From: Planococcus sp. A6
GTDB taxonomy: Bacteria > Bacillota > Bacilli > Bacillales_A > Planococcaceae
Length of the DNA: 32,462 bases
Direction of reading: 5' to 3'
NCBI RefSeq assembly: GCF_028823615.1
Contig: NZ_JAPEHT010000027.1
Coordinates: 1-32,462, forward strand
In this document: positions 22,784-30,324 of the stretch, in pieces
Layout: every line of letters starts with the position of its first letter
Position numbering within the stretch: position 1 is the first letter of the stretch
The notes under the pieces: generated by a model
Databases searched by the model: none
What the model was told of the DNA's origin: nothing
What the model saw: only the letters and a program-made list of their open reading frames with translations
Translations under genes and position numbers: made by a program

Positions 22784-23527
22784 TTATTCAGCATTTCTCA
22801 CTTGATCGCGCTCTTTGACGATCATGCCGTCTTCATAGACCGGCACCACATCCAGCTTTTCGTGATGGCGGATGACGAACTCTGCCGCTTCAGGAAAATT
22901 AAAGCGCTTGAGCAAATCCGCCGTTTCACTGTCCAGCAATTCGTTGAAGCCTTCCGCATAAGAATTGCGGTACGCTTTTTGGGCAAGCTTCGCAGCATCC
23001 GATAGCTCATAGCCTCCCCACCGCGCCAGATGTTCGACCAGTTGGCCGGCACCGATAAAATCTTCCATCGAGAAACGGTCATCATTTCCTGAACAGACGA
23101 GCACAATCGATGAGCCATCCTGTTCCTGGTGGATGCGTTCAGCTACACGGTGCCCATTCACCAACGAGGAGATGTACAATCGCTTAGCATCTTTCGCTTT
23201 TTCGATGGCAATCGTGCCATTCGTTGAACAAATGATGGCTGCTTTCCGCTCCGGACTGTATTTGAGTGCGCATGGATCAGGATAATCAAAGCCCTCGAGC
23301 CCTTCGCCTTTCGACTCGCCGAGCAATAGATGCTCGTTCTCCTGCAACTTCGACAGTTCGAGTGCCCGCTCGCTTCCGAGAACCGCATGCACTGGCTCGT
23401 AATTACGATCCAATAGGAAAATGATTGTCGACGTTGCCAGGAACACATCGATCACTGCAGCTGTGCATCCTGCAAGCCGCTCTTCCCTCACTGCTTCCTT
23501 TTGGGTAATAACGTGTATTTTTCTCAT
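22784..23527 (-). CDS. Divergent ComB-like (2-phosphosulfolactate phosphatase family) protein
   Basis: A 247-residue protein of the ComB family, Mg-dependent phosphatases known from coenzyme M and sulfolactate synthesis. The family blocks are visible in order: VIDVFLATST (25-34), GESKGEGLEGFD (70-81), STNGT (101-105) and CSGNDDRFSMEDFIGAG (145-161). Two usually conserved positions differ: DVFRAT is DVFLAT, and the GFDLGNSP loop reads GFDYPDPC. The substrate may therefore not be phosphosulfolactate. No comA homologue is near. It sits inside an acyl-CoA operon between tetR and a crotonase gene, with gaps of 18 and 12 bases. The family call is fairly sure; the reaction is not. Confidence 0.75.
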   Translation of the reverse strand: MRKIHVITQKEAVREERLAGCTAAVIDVFLATSTIIFLLDRNYEPVHAVLGSERALELSKLQENEHLLLGESKGEGLEGFDYPDPCALKYSPERKAAIICSTNGTIAIEKAKDAKRLYISSLVNGHRVAERIHQEQDGSSIVLVCSGNDDRFSMEDFIGAGQLVEHLARWGGYELSDAAKLAQKAYRNSYAEGFNELLDSETADLLKRFNFPEAAEFVIRHHEKLDVVPVYEDGMIVKERDQVRNAE

Positions 23528-23545
23528 TCCATCAATTCCTTCAAA

Positions 23546-24139
23546 TCAGGATGTTTTCATCAGCATTTTCAATAACAGATCAGCGTAGATTTCTTCTACA
23601 TCTTCCGGCGTATACTTGCCATCAGGTGAATACCACACTTGAATCCAGTTGGTCGCCCCCAAAATGATCATGCGCGCCATTTTCTTCTCGGGCACTTCAA
23701 ATTCTCCGCGTTCGGCGCCTTCGTCGATGATCCGATCGAACAACTCCGCATATGCATCGCGTTTTTCGATAATTTCTGGAATATTGTCCTCGGAAAAAGT
23801 CGTTTCGGGTTTGACAATCAAGTTGAAAACTTCTTTTTCGCGGATTGCCACTTCAATGTGATGGCGCAAAGCCATGCGCATCTTCTCAACAGACGATACC
23901 TCCGCCTGAACAATGTCTTCCATCTTTTCTTTCGCTTCCGTCAAGATCAAGTCGTGGCACCGGTACAATAATTCTTCCTTGTTCTTGAAGTAATAATAGA
24001 GCGCCCCTTTTGTCATCAATAATTCCGCGGCAATGTCTTCCATCGTTGCATTATGATAGCCCTGCCGTGAAATGACCAAACTGGCTGAACGAAGGATATC
24101 CTCCCGTTTCTTTGCTGCTTTTCGTTCCCGTAGATTCAT
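23546..24139 (-). CDS. TetR-family transcriptional regulator
   Basis: A 197-residue TetR repressor. The N-terminal helix-turn-helix runs about 12-58 (KREDILRSASLVISRQGY, then DIAAELLMTKGALYYYFKNKEELL), followed by an all-helical ligand domain. Its place inside an acyl-CoA degradation operon resembles FadR (YsiA)-type regulators, which release DNA on binding acyl-CoA. It lies 24 bases after dctQ and 18 before the comB-like gene, so it is transcribed with the genes it probably controls. The palindrome over the thiolase promoter is a candidate target (inference). Confidence 0.88.
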   Translation of the reverse strand: MNLRERKAAKKREDILRSASLVISRQGYHNATMEDIAAELLMTKGALYYYFKNKEELLYRCHDLILTEAKEKMEDIVQAEVSSVEKMRMALRHHIEVAIREKEVFNLIVKPETTFSEDNIPEIIEKRDAYAELFDRIIDEGAERGEFEVPEKKMARMIILGATNWIQVWYSPDGKYTPEDVEEIYADLLLKMLMKTS

Positions 24140-24163
24140 TCCACTCCCTCATTTACTGTTTGA

Positions 24164-24712
24164 TTAGAGATCCTCCACTGGCCCTTTCGGTTCTTCCATC
24201 AATAGGCTCGGTTTCTTCTCCAGTACATTTCGAATCAGGATAAACAGGTTTTCGACGACAATCATTCCAAACGCAATCGGAATCAAGAAGAAAAACGGAT
24301 ACAGCGGATACAATGTTCCTGCCGCCGGGAACGCAATTTCCCGCTCGAGCCCGTCCATCGCATAAGCCCAGCTGAACTGCACGATTAGCACCAGAACGAA
24401 AAGCTCCAGCAAAATCATCAGCAGGATGATCGCTTTTTGCATCCCGGCCCCGAAACGGTCGAGAAGTAAATCCATCTTCGGCAAAACACCCGACGAATAA
24501 ACATACGCGAGACCGGGGAATACGACGAGGGGCATCATGTAATTCTGGATGATTTCAAACCCTCCGCGGATCGAACTCGAGAACAGCGTCCGCATCACCA
24601 CATCGTAGACAATCAATAACATCATCGCTACAACCGCGATGCCGCTGATCCAAATGCCGATAAGCTTTAAATAGTGAAAAAGCCGATACGCTTTCCATAC
24701 ACCTTTCATCAT
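24164..24712 (-). CDS. TRAP transporter small permease (DctQ-type)
   Basis: A 182-residue four-helix membrane protein: hydrophobic segments at about 17-38, 58-75, 92-113 and 136-160, with YDVVMRTLF and IQNYMMPLVVFPGLAYV as typical DctQ stretches. It joins DctM to form the TRAP permease that imports organic acids with sodium or protons. AAAGGAGG precedes the ATG, with a second ATG immediately after. It starts 15 bases after the dctM stop. Confidence 0.88.
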   Translation of the reverse strand: MMKGVWKAYRLFHYLKLIGIWISGIAVVAMMLLIVYDVVMRTLFSSSIRGGFEIIQNYMMPLVVFPGLAYVYSSGVLPKMDLLLDRFGAGMQKAIILLMILLELFVLVLIVQFSWAYAMDGLEREIAFPAAGTLYPLYPFFFLIPIAFGMIVVENLFILIRNVLEKKPSLLMEEPKGPVEDL

Positions 24713-24727
24713 GCTTCCCTCCTTTTG

Positions 24728-26050
24728 CTACATTGAATTCGGCAGCCAAGTGGCAAGCCCCGGGAATGCGATCATCAATCCTGTCACGACCACCATCGCC
24801 ACCAAAGCAAAGACAGTCGTCAAACGGAAAATCGAACCTGAGTTGATGCCGCTGACACCGGCGACCGCATAGACGCTTAACCCCACCGGAGGCGTGATCA
24901 AGCCGATTGTACAAATGACTGAAACAAATACACCGAACCATAGAATATCGACTTGCAGTTCCTGAATGATCGGTAGAACGACCGGAATCGACATCAAAAT
25001 GACCGCTGCGCCTTCGATGAACATGAACATGATGAACAAGACGATGGAAATGACAATCAGAACAAGAACCGGTGTGTCCATGATCGGTTCGATCAATTCA
25101 ATCAAACGTCTCGGCAGCAAGGACAAGGAAACAAAGCGTCCGAAGATCTGCGCGCCGATCATGATGATCATGACCATCCCTGTCAGTTTCACCGTCTCAA
25201 TCAAAGAGGTTTTAAAGAACGCAAAATTGACTTTCCCCAATAAAAATGCGGCAATCAAACCGACGAACGCTCCGACAGCACCCGCTTCCGTCGGCGTGAA
25301 GACACCTGAATAAATGCCCCCGAAAATGATGAATACAATCGCAACGGCAATGATACTGGCGATGATCAAGCGAATGACCGGCACCTTTTCTTCCGTTACC
25401 GTTTCCTCGAACATTTCTTCCTGTGTCGCCTGTTGCTTCTTTTTGCCCAATTGGAAATAGACGAGCATGACAGCGATAAACACCAACATCGTCAAAATCC
25501 CTGGGATGAATGCACCGACGAACAGGCTTCCGACCGGTGTTTCAGTAGCGACCCCGTAAAGGATCAAGATAATACTCGGCGGGATGATTCCTGAGAGCGA
25601 CCCGCCGGAAGCGGCGACTGCCCCGGCGAGCGGCGCACTATACCCATGCTTGCGAAGTTCCGGAATGGCAACTTGTCCAAGTGATGCGGAAGTAGCTGTA
25701 CCCGATCCAGAAACCGCCCCCAACAGCCCTCCGATAATCAAGGTCAACACGCCGAGTAGGCTGTTCTTTCCTTTCGACACTTTATGGACCATATAAAAGA
25801 TGTCCTGGACGAGCCCCGATTGCAGGATGAATTGTGCCATTAACACAAACAACGGGATGGTCGTCAAAGTATAACTGGCCACGCGGTTGAACGGTTCGTT
25901 GCCGAGAAGACCGGGCAGAATGCCGAACCCTTCCAAAAGAATCAGCCCGATAATGCCGCTCGCCAGCAATACGGAGTGGATATACAGCCCCGCCAGCAGC
26001 AAAACGATCATCATGGCCAAAATGATTCCAATAACCAGTAAATTGTCCAT
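24728..26050 (-). CDS. TRAP transporter large permease (DctM-type)
   Basis: A 440-residue protein with about a dozen membrane segments and DctM hallmarks: TIPLFVLMAQFILQSGL, GGLLGAVSGSGTATSASLGQ, GASGG-like AASGGSLSGIIPPSI, and GLITPPVGLSVYAVAG near the end. A charged loop occurs around 205-220. It is the transport channel of the TRAP system. AAGGAGG lies a few bases before the ATG. A terminator-like hairpin separates it from dctP upstream. Confidence 0.92.
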   Translation of the reverse strand: MDNLLVIGIILAMMIVLLLAGLYIHSVLLASGIIGLILLEGFGILPGLLGNEPFNRVASYTLTTIPLFVLMAQFILQSGLVQDIFYMVHKVSKGKNSLLGVLTLIIGGLLGAVSGSGTATSASLGQVAIPELRKHGYSAPLAGAVAASGGSLSGIIPPSIILILYGVATETPVGSLFVGAFIPGILTMLVFIAVMLVYFQLGKKKQQATQEEMFEETVTEEKVPVIRLIIASIIAVAIVFIIFGGIYSGVFTPTEAGAVGAFVGLIAAFLLGKVNFAFFKTSLIETVKLTGMVMIIMIGAQIFGRFVSLSLLPRRLIELIEPIMDTPVLVLIVISIVLFIMFMFIEGAAVILMSIPVVLPIIQELQVDILWFGVFVSVICTIGLITPPVGLSVYAVAGVSGINSGSIFRLTTVFALVAMVVVTGLMIAFPGLATWLPNSM

Positions 26051-26076
26051 TCTCTGGCCTCCTTGCCTCCATTATG

Positions 26077-26116
26077 AAAAAAGAGGATGAGCGACACCTC
26101 AATGCGCTATCCTCTT
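26077..26116 (-). terminator. Intercistronic terminator-like hairpin between dctP and dctM
   Basis: Stem arms 26081-26088/26109-26116 and 26091-26093/26105-26107 are followed on the minus strand by six T (26082-26077). It lies ten bases after the dctP stop. It probably acts as a partial terminator, giving more binding protein than permease. Confidence 0.7.
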
Positions 26117-26125
26117 CTTGCTTGT

Positions 26126-27235
26126 TTATTCCAAATTCATGACCGCTTCTGGCACTTCTCCGCCTTCTTCAATCAAGAGATCTCTCCACATTTTGACTAC
26201 TTCATTGCCCGGCAACCCATTATCTTCCAGGAGTTTCGCGTAATCTGTCCATGTATCTTCAATGCCTGTATTGAAGTGATCTTGCACTTCCTGGTCCAAT
26301 TCACTGAACTCGACGAACTTCCCGCCGTTTTCTTCATTTTCAGGAATGATCGCTTCAGCACGGTCCATCCATTCTTGGGCACCGGCTTCGAAAATGTCTT
26401 CATTGGCTTGAGTCATCGCTTCCTGGACATTTTCCGGGAGTTCATCCCATCTGCTTTGGCTCATGCCGATAAATGCATTGAAATGGCCGAAGTTGATGCC
26501 CGTGACCGTATAGCGGAACAAATCCTGGAAGCCGTATCCTGTCCAGTCGGCGATGCTGTAGAATGCGCCTTCAAACGTGCCGCGGCTGAGGGCGTCGTAG
26601 ATTTCGACAGCTGGCATGGTCACGCTATTGATTCCGGTTTTCGCGGCATACATTTCATGGATGCGGGAAGGTGTGCGAAGGGATGTTCCTTCGACATCGC
26701 TAACTGAATTGAATTCATGCCCTGTCGTGGAAATGGAATATTCCTGTGTCGTCGAAACTGGGAATACTTTGAAATCGCCAAATTGCATCTCCGTATACGT
26801 TTGCCCATCCGCCAATTCTTCTTCACTCTCCAGAAGCTTTTTCCAGGCGTTGGAAGCGATCATGGTATCGGAATGGTTGAGCGGCAACATCGTCACTTCG
26901 GCCATCGGGAATTGGTCCGGTTGATAGATCGGCAACACCAAAGCAACATCGACCGTCCCGCTTTGAAGGGCATCGCCTTCATCCGGAACCGAAACCAATT
27001 CTCCGCCAGTGAAAGTTTCAAATTGCACTTGGCCATCTGTCAATTCCTCGACCCGCTCCATCCAGGGAACCATCGAAGCTTCCCACCAGGCATGCTGCGC
27101 GCTTAATCCCGTGGCTGCGCGAAGTGTGATTGTTTCCCCTTCAGCGCCGCCCTCAGAATCTCCACCACCACATCCTGCAAGTAGAAGGGTCATTGCTGCA
27201 CCTGCTGCTAAAAAACGAGAACCGTGTTTTTTCAT
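26126..27235 (-). CDS. TRAP transporter solute-binding lipoprotein (DctP-type)
   Basis: A roughly 369-residue extracytoplasmic binding protein. The N-terminus is a lipoprotein signal (MKKHGSRFLAAG, lipobox LLAGC) followed by a Gly/Ser/Glu-rich linker. The mature part has LRAATGLSAQHAWWEASMVPW, VQFETFTGGEL, and SLRTPSRIHEM with the ligand-contacting Arg of TRAP binding proteins. The C-terminal part is helical. The frame opens at 27274, but GGAGG is eight bases from the ATG at 27235, which starts the signal peptide. The ligand is likely a carboxylic acid related to the substrate of this cluster. A consensus cre site lies upstream in the short gap. Confidence 0.9.
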   Translation of the reverse strand: MKKHGSRFLAAGAAMTLLLAGCGGGDSEGGAEGETITLRAATGLSAQHAWWEASMVPWMERVEELTDGQVQFETFTGGELVSVPDEGDALQSGTVDVALVLPIYQPDQFPMAEVTMLPLNHSDTMIASNAWKKLLESEEELADGQTYTEMQFGDFKVFPVSTTQEYSISTTGHEFNSVSDVEGTSLRTPSRIHEMYAAKTGINSVTMPAVEIYDALSRGTFEGAFYSIADWTGYGFQDLFRYTVTGINFGHFNAFIGMSQSRWDELPENVQEAMTQANEDIFEAGAQEWMDRAEAIIPENEENGGKFVEFSELDQEVQDHFNTGIEDTWTDYAKLLEDNGLPGNEVVKMWRDLLIEEGGEVPEAVMNLE

Positions 27236-27278
27236 AGAAAATACCTCCATCCGGTTTTTGTGCCGTGGCCGCATCTAG

Positions 27279-27293
27279 TGGTAACGCTTACAT
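27279..27293 (-). promoter_or_regulatory. Consensus CcpA cre site upstream of dctP
   Basis: Minus-strand ATGTAAGCGTTACCA fits WTGNAANCGNWNNCW at every defined position. It fills the gap between the PaaG-like gene and dctP. It could block transcription into the TRAP genes when preferred sugars are present. No clear promoter was found in the gap. Confidence 0.65.
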
Positions 27294-28069
27294 CATTTCC
27301 CTTGAAATTCAGGTTTGCGTTTCTCAAAGAAAGCAGCGATGCCTTCTTTATGGTCGTCGGTTTGGAGAAGCAGCGTCTGGATGAGATTTTCTTGCATGAA
27401 TGCCGCTTCCTGCGGCAATTCATCCAAATGGTTGACCAGGTATTTGACGTATTTATTGCTGATGGCTGGACCGACAGCGAGAAATTCCGCAAATTCCATA
27501 GCGGCCTGGCCGACATCCCCGCTCGAGATGCGATTGATCAAGCCGTGATCTTGCGCTTCTTGTGCGCTGACCACTTTTGCGGAGGCGATCCATTCCTTGG
27601 CGAGCGGCGGGCTGATTCGTTTGCGGAGCGCTTTGATGAGCCCGAGATCGGGAATCAACCCGATATTCGAAAAGCTCAAAGCGAATTTTGCGTCTTCGTC
27701 TGCCACGATGAAATCCGCAGCCAGCGCCAAGCTGAAACCTGCTCCTGCGGCATAGCCATGAACCGCGGCGATAATGGGTTTATCGCTGTCCATCAAAGCT
27801 TTCGATAAGTTCGAGACAAAATCGATCCATTCAGCGACTTCGTGCGCATTGCCCAATGACTTCATCGAGGCAATGTCGCCCCCTGCAGAAAATGCTTTCC
27901 CTTCCCCTGATAGGACGATGGCTCTGACAGCTGGATCTCCTTCTAATCGCTTGAGCGCTGCGAGCATTTCTTCGACCATCTCCCGCGATAAGGCGTTCAG
28001 TTTATCCGGCCGGTTCATGTGGAGCTTTGCGATCGCTCCGTTCACTTCTGTCTGGACAAGATTTCCCAT
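27293..28069 (-). CDS. Enoyl-CoA isomerase/hydratase family protein, PaaG-like
   Basis: A 258-residue crotonase-fold protein with LNRPDKLNAL-like N-terminus (MNRPDKLNALS), FSAGGDIASMKS and tail GIAAFFEKRKPEFQGK. The first hydratase glutamate is replaced by Ser113 (GAGFSLALAADF), and the second position is Phe133. Asp141 in GLIPDLG matches the catalytic Asp of PaaG and delta3,delta2-enoyl-CoA isomerases. It is therefore more likely an isomerase than a hydratase. GGGGGA precedes the ATG. It lies 13 bases after the MDR oxidoreductase gene. Confidence 0.83.
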   Translation of the reverse strand: MGNLVQTEVNGAIAKLHMNRPDKLNALSREMVEEMLAALKRLEGDPAVRAIVLSGEGKAFSAGGDIASMKSLGNAHEVAEWIDFVSNLSKALMDSDKPIIAAVHGYAAGAGFSLALAADFIVADEDAKFALSFSNIGLIPDLGLIKALRKRISPPLAKEWIASAKVVSAQEAQDHGLINRISSGDVGQAAMEFAEFLAVGPAISNKYVKYLVNHLDELPQEAAFMQENLIQTLLLQTDDHKEGIAAFFEKRKPEFQGK

Positions 28070-28082
28070 AGGCTTTCCCCCT

Positions 28083-29063
28083 TTATGGTGTAACTACTAA
28101 TTTCCCATATGTTTTTCGGCTGCCGAGCTGATCGAGTGCGTCGACGACTTCATCGAAGGCGAATTCTTTATAGATGAGCGGCTTGATGGCTCCTTCTTTA
28201 TACAGTGCCATCAACTCATGATGGGCTTTCATCACTTGGTCCGGCATCAAATTGCGGAACAAGCCGAAATGGACGCCGACAATCGAGTAATTTTTGATCA
28301 AGGCATGGTTGGTCGGTGCATCGGCGATTCGCCCTCCGGCAAAACCGATAACCAAGATACGCCCTTCAAAAGCGATGCATTTTCTTGAACGGTCGAAGGT
28401 ATCGCCGCCGACCGGATCGAAAATGACATCCGCTCCTTTGCCGCCGGTCGCTTCTTTCACTTTCGGGACGAAATCCTCTTCACGGTAATTGATGACGATA
28501 TCCGCTCCAAGTTCTTTGCATACCGCAAGCTTATCCGCGCTTCCGGCAGTCGCGATGACAGTAGCGCCTGCTGCTTTTCCTAGCTGGACCGCAGCGGACC
28601 CGACACCCCCTGATGCGGCATGGACCAGCAATACTTCGCCTTTTTTTAAATGGCCTGAGCGATGCAAGGCGAAATAAGCCGTTTGGTACGTAATGAATAG
28701 CGCTGCCGCTTCCGCATACGAAAGTTCATCCGGAATCGGGAAAATCCCTTCTTGTTTGACGACTGCCCATTCGGCGAGGCCGCCGCTTGGCAGCATTGGC
28801 GTCGCGAGAACGCGCTGCCCGATTTCGCCCTGCGTGCCTTCACCGAGCGCTTCGATCGTTCCGGCAATCTCCGCTCCTGGCGTAAAGGGCAGTTCCGGAC
28901 GTTCCTGATATTTTCCTTGGCATTGCAGAATATCGAAGAAATTGAGCGCTGCCGCTTCCACTTTGATGAGCGCTTCGCCCGCGCCTGGGCTTGGCTTCGG
29001 CAATTCTGCAACGGCTAAAGCCTGTTCCGGGTCGCCGAGCTCTGTCACTTGCCACGCTTTCAC
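28083..29063 (-). CDS. Quinone oxidoreductase-like MDR family protein (operon copy 1)
   Basis: About 326 residues. The GroES-like part contains NFFDILQCQGKYQ, PFTPGAEIAGTI and GQRVLATP. The Rossmann part contains LVHAASGGVGSAAVQLGKAAG, and VINYREEDF and DVIFDPVGGDTFDRS follow. No zinc ligands are evident. It probably reduces an enone or quinone with NADPH. ATG codons occur at 29114, 29075 and 29069. GGGAG (29076-29072) is only two bases from the ATG at 29069 but eight from a GTG at 29063, giving MKAWQVTELG, so GTG is preferred. A paralogue of the same class closes the gene set at 16006-16989. Confidence 0.83.
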   Translation of the reverse strand: MKAWQVTELGDPEQALAVAELPKPSPGAGEALIKVEAAALNFFDILQCQGKYQERPELPFTPGAEIAGTIEALGEGTQGEIGQRVLATPMLPSGGLAEWAVVKQEGIFPIPDELSYAEAAALFITYQTAYFALHRSGHLKKGEVLLVHAASGGVGSAAVQLGKAAGATVIATAGSADKLAVCKELGADIVINYREEDFVPKVKEATGGKGADVIFDPVGGDTFDRSRKCIAFEGRILVIGFAGGRIADAPTNHALIKNYSIVGVHFGLFRNLMPDQVMKAHHELMALYKEGAIKPLIYKEFAFDEVVDALDQLGSRKTYGKLVVTP

Positions 29064-29097
29064 TGTCATCACTCCCATCCGCTTTGTTTGCAAACTG

Positions 29098-30324
29098 TTA
29101 TTGCCGTGCTTCATTCGCTTTCAATTGCTCACGCAGTTCAAGGCGCCCAACATCGCGCAAGTGGACTTGGTCCGGCCCATCGACAAGACGCAGTGTTCGT
29201 GCGTTTGCGTAATGTTCTGCGAGCGGGAAATCTTCTGTCAGCCCGGCTCCGCCGAATACTTGCATCGCCCGGTCGATGACATTGATCGATACGCGCGGAG
29301 CGGAGATTTTAATCATGGCGATTTCTTTGCGTGCGGCTTTCGCACCGTGTTCATCGATCTTGTGCGCTGCGTTCAAGGTCAAAAGCCGTGCCTGTTCGAT
29401 TTCGATGCGGCTTTCGGCGATGATTTCCTTGATGACGTCTTTTTCCGCCAGTGTCGAACCGAAGGCGACGCGGCTTTCCGCCCGTCTGCACAATAATTCA
29501 AGCGCACGTTCGGCAGCGCCGATTGCACGCATACAGTGATGGATGCGTCCTGGCCCGAGACGGCCTTGTGCGATCTCGAATCCTCGTCCTTCGCCAAGCA
29601 GCATATTGCTCACCGGGACGCGGACATTTTCATAATGCACTTCCGCATGCCCTTGCGGCGCATCATCATAGCCGAACACAGTGAGCGGACGGACAATCTT
29701 GACGCCTGGCGTATCGAATGGCACAAGGATCATCGACTGCTGCTTGTGCTTTTCGGCATCGGGGTCGGTTTTCCCCATGACAATCGCGATGCTGCAGCGC
29801 GGGTCCATAGCGCCTGTCGTCCACCACTTCTTAGCGTTGATGACGTATTCATCGCCGTCACGGACGATGCTGCTTTGGATATTAGTTGCGTCGGATGAAG
29901 CGACATCCGGCTCCGTCATGGAAAAGCACGAGCGGATCTCGCCGTTCAATAAAGGCTCGAGCCATTGTTTTTTCTGCTCATCCGTGCCGTATTTCACGAA
30001 CACTTCCATATTGCCGGTATCCGGTGCGTTGCAGTTGAAGATTTCCGGAGCGATGAGTGAACGTCCCATAATTTCACATAAATGGGAATACTCGTAATTC
30101 GATAAGCCTGCTCCGTATTCCGGATGGTCGAGAAAGAGGTTCCATAAGCCCTGCGCTTTCGCTTTTTGTTTCAGCTCTTCGATGATCGGCGGGATGGTCC
30201 AGCGGTCGCTTGTAGTTTCTTTGTATTCTTTTACTGTCTGTTCAGCCGGATAGACAAAGTCATCCATGAATTTCAGCAGTTCCTGGCGTAATTGTTCCGC
30301 TTTTGGCGATAATTCCTTAAGCAT
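29098..30324 (-). CDS. Acyl-CoA dehydrogenase, ACAD10/11 type (LvaC-like)
   Basis: A 408-residue flavoprotein with the acyl-CoA dehydrogenase fold: N-terminal helices, [16 protein letters not shown] (133-148, FAD/substrate loop), KKWWTTGA (165-172), [30 protein letters not shown] and the C-terminal [11 protein letters not shown]. Several stretches are nearly those of animal ACAD10/11. Where medium-chain enzymes have the catalytic Glu in YEGT, this protein reads DGPDQVH (382-388), as is usual for the ACAD10/11 group. Members of that group remove phosphate from 4-phosphohydroxyacyl-CoA to isomerise 4-hydroxy into enoyl or 3-hydroxy acyl-CoA. The start overlaps the ligase stop by eight bases. 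Confidence 0.9.
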   Translation of the reverse strand: MLKELSPKAEQLRQELLKFMDDFVYPAEQTVKEYKETTSDRWTIPPIIEELKQKAKAQGLWNLFLDHPEYGAGLSNYEYSHLCEIMGRSLIAPEIFNCNAPDTGNMEVFVKYGTDEQKKQWLEPLLNGEIRSCFSMTEPDVASSDATNIQSSIVRDGDEYVINAKKWWTTGAMDPRCSIAIVMGKTDPDAEKHKQQSMILVPFDTPGVKIVRPLTVFGYDDAPQGHAEVHYENVRVPVSNMLLGEGRGFEIAQGRLGPGRIHHCMRAIGAAERALELLCRRAESRVAFGSTLAEKDVIKEIIAESRIEIEQARLLTLNAAHKIDEHGAKAARKEIAMIKISAPRVSINVIDRAMQVFGGAGLTEDFPLAEHYANARTLRLVDGPDQVHLRDVGRLELREQLKANEARQ

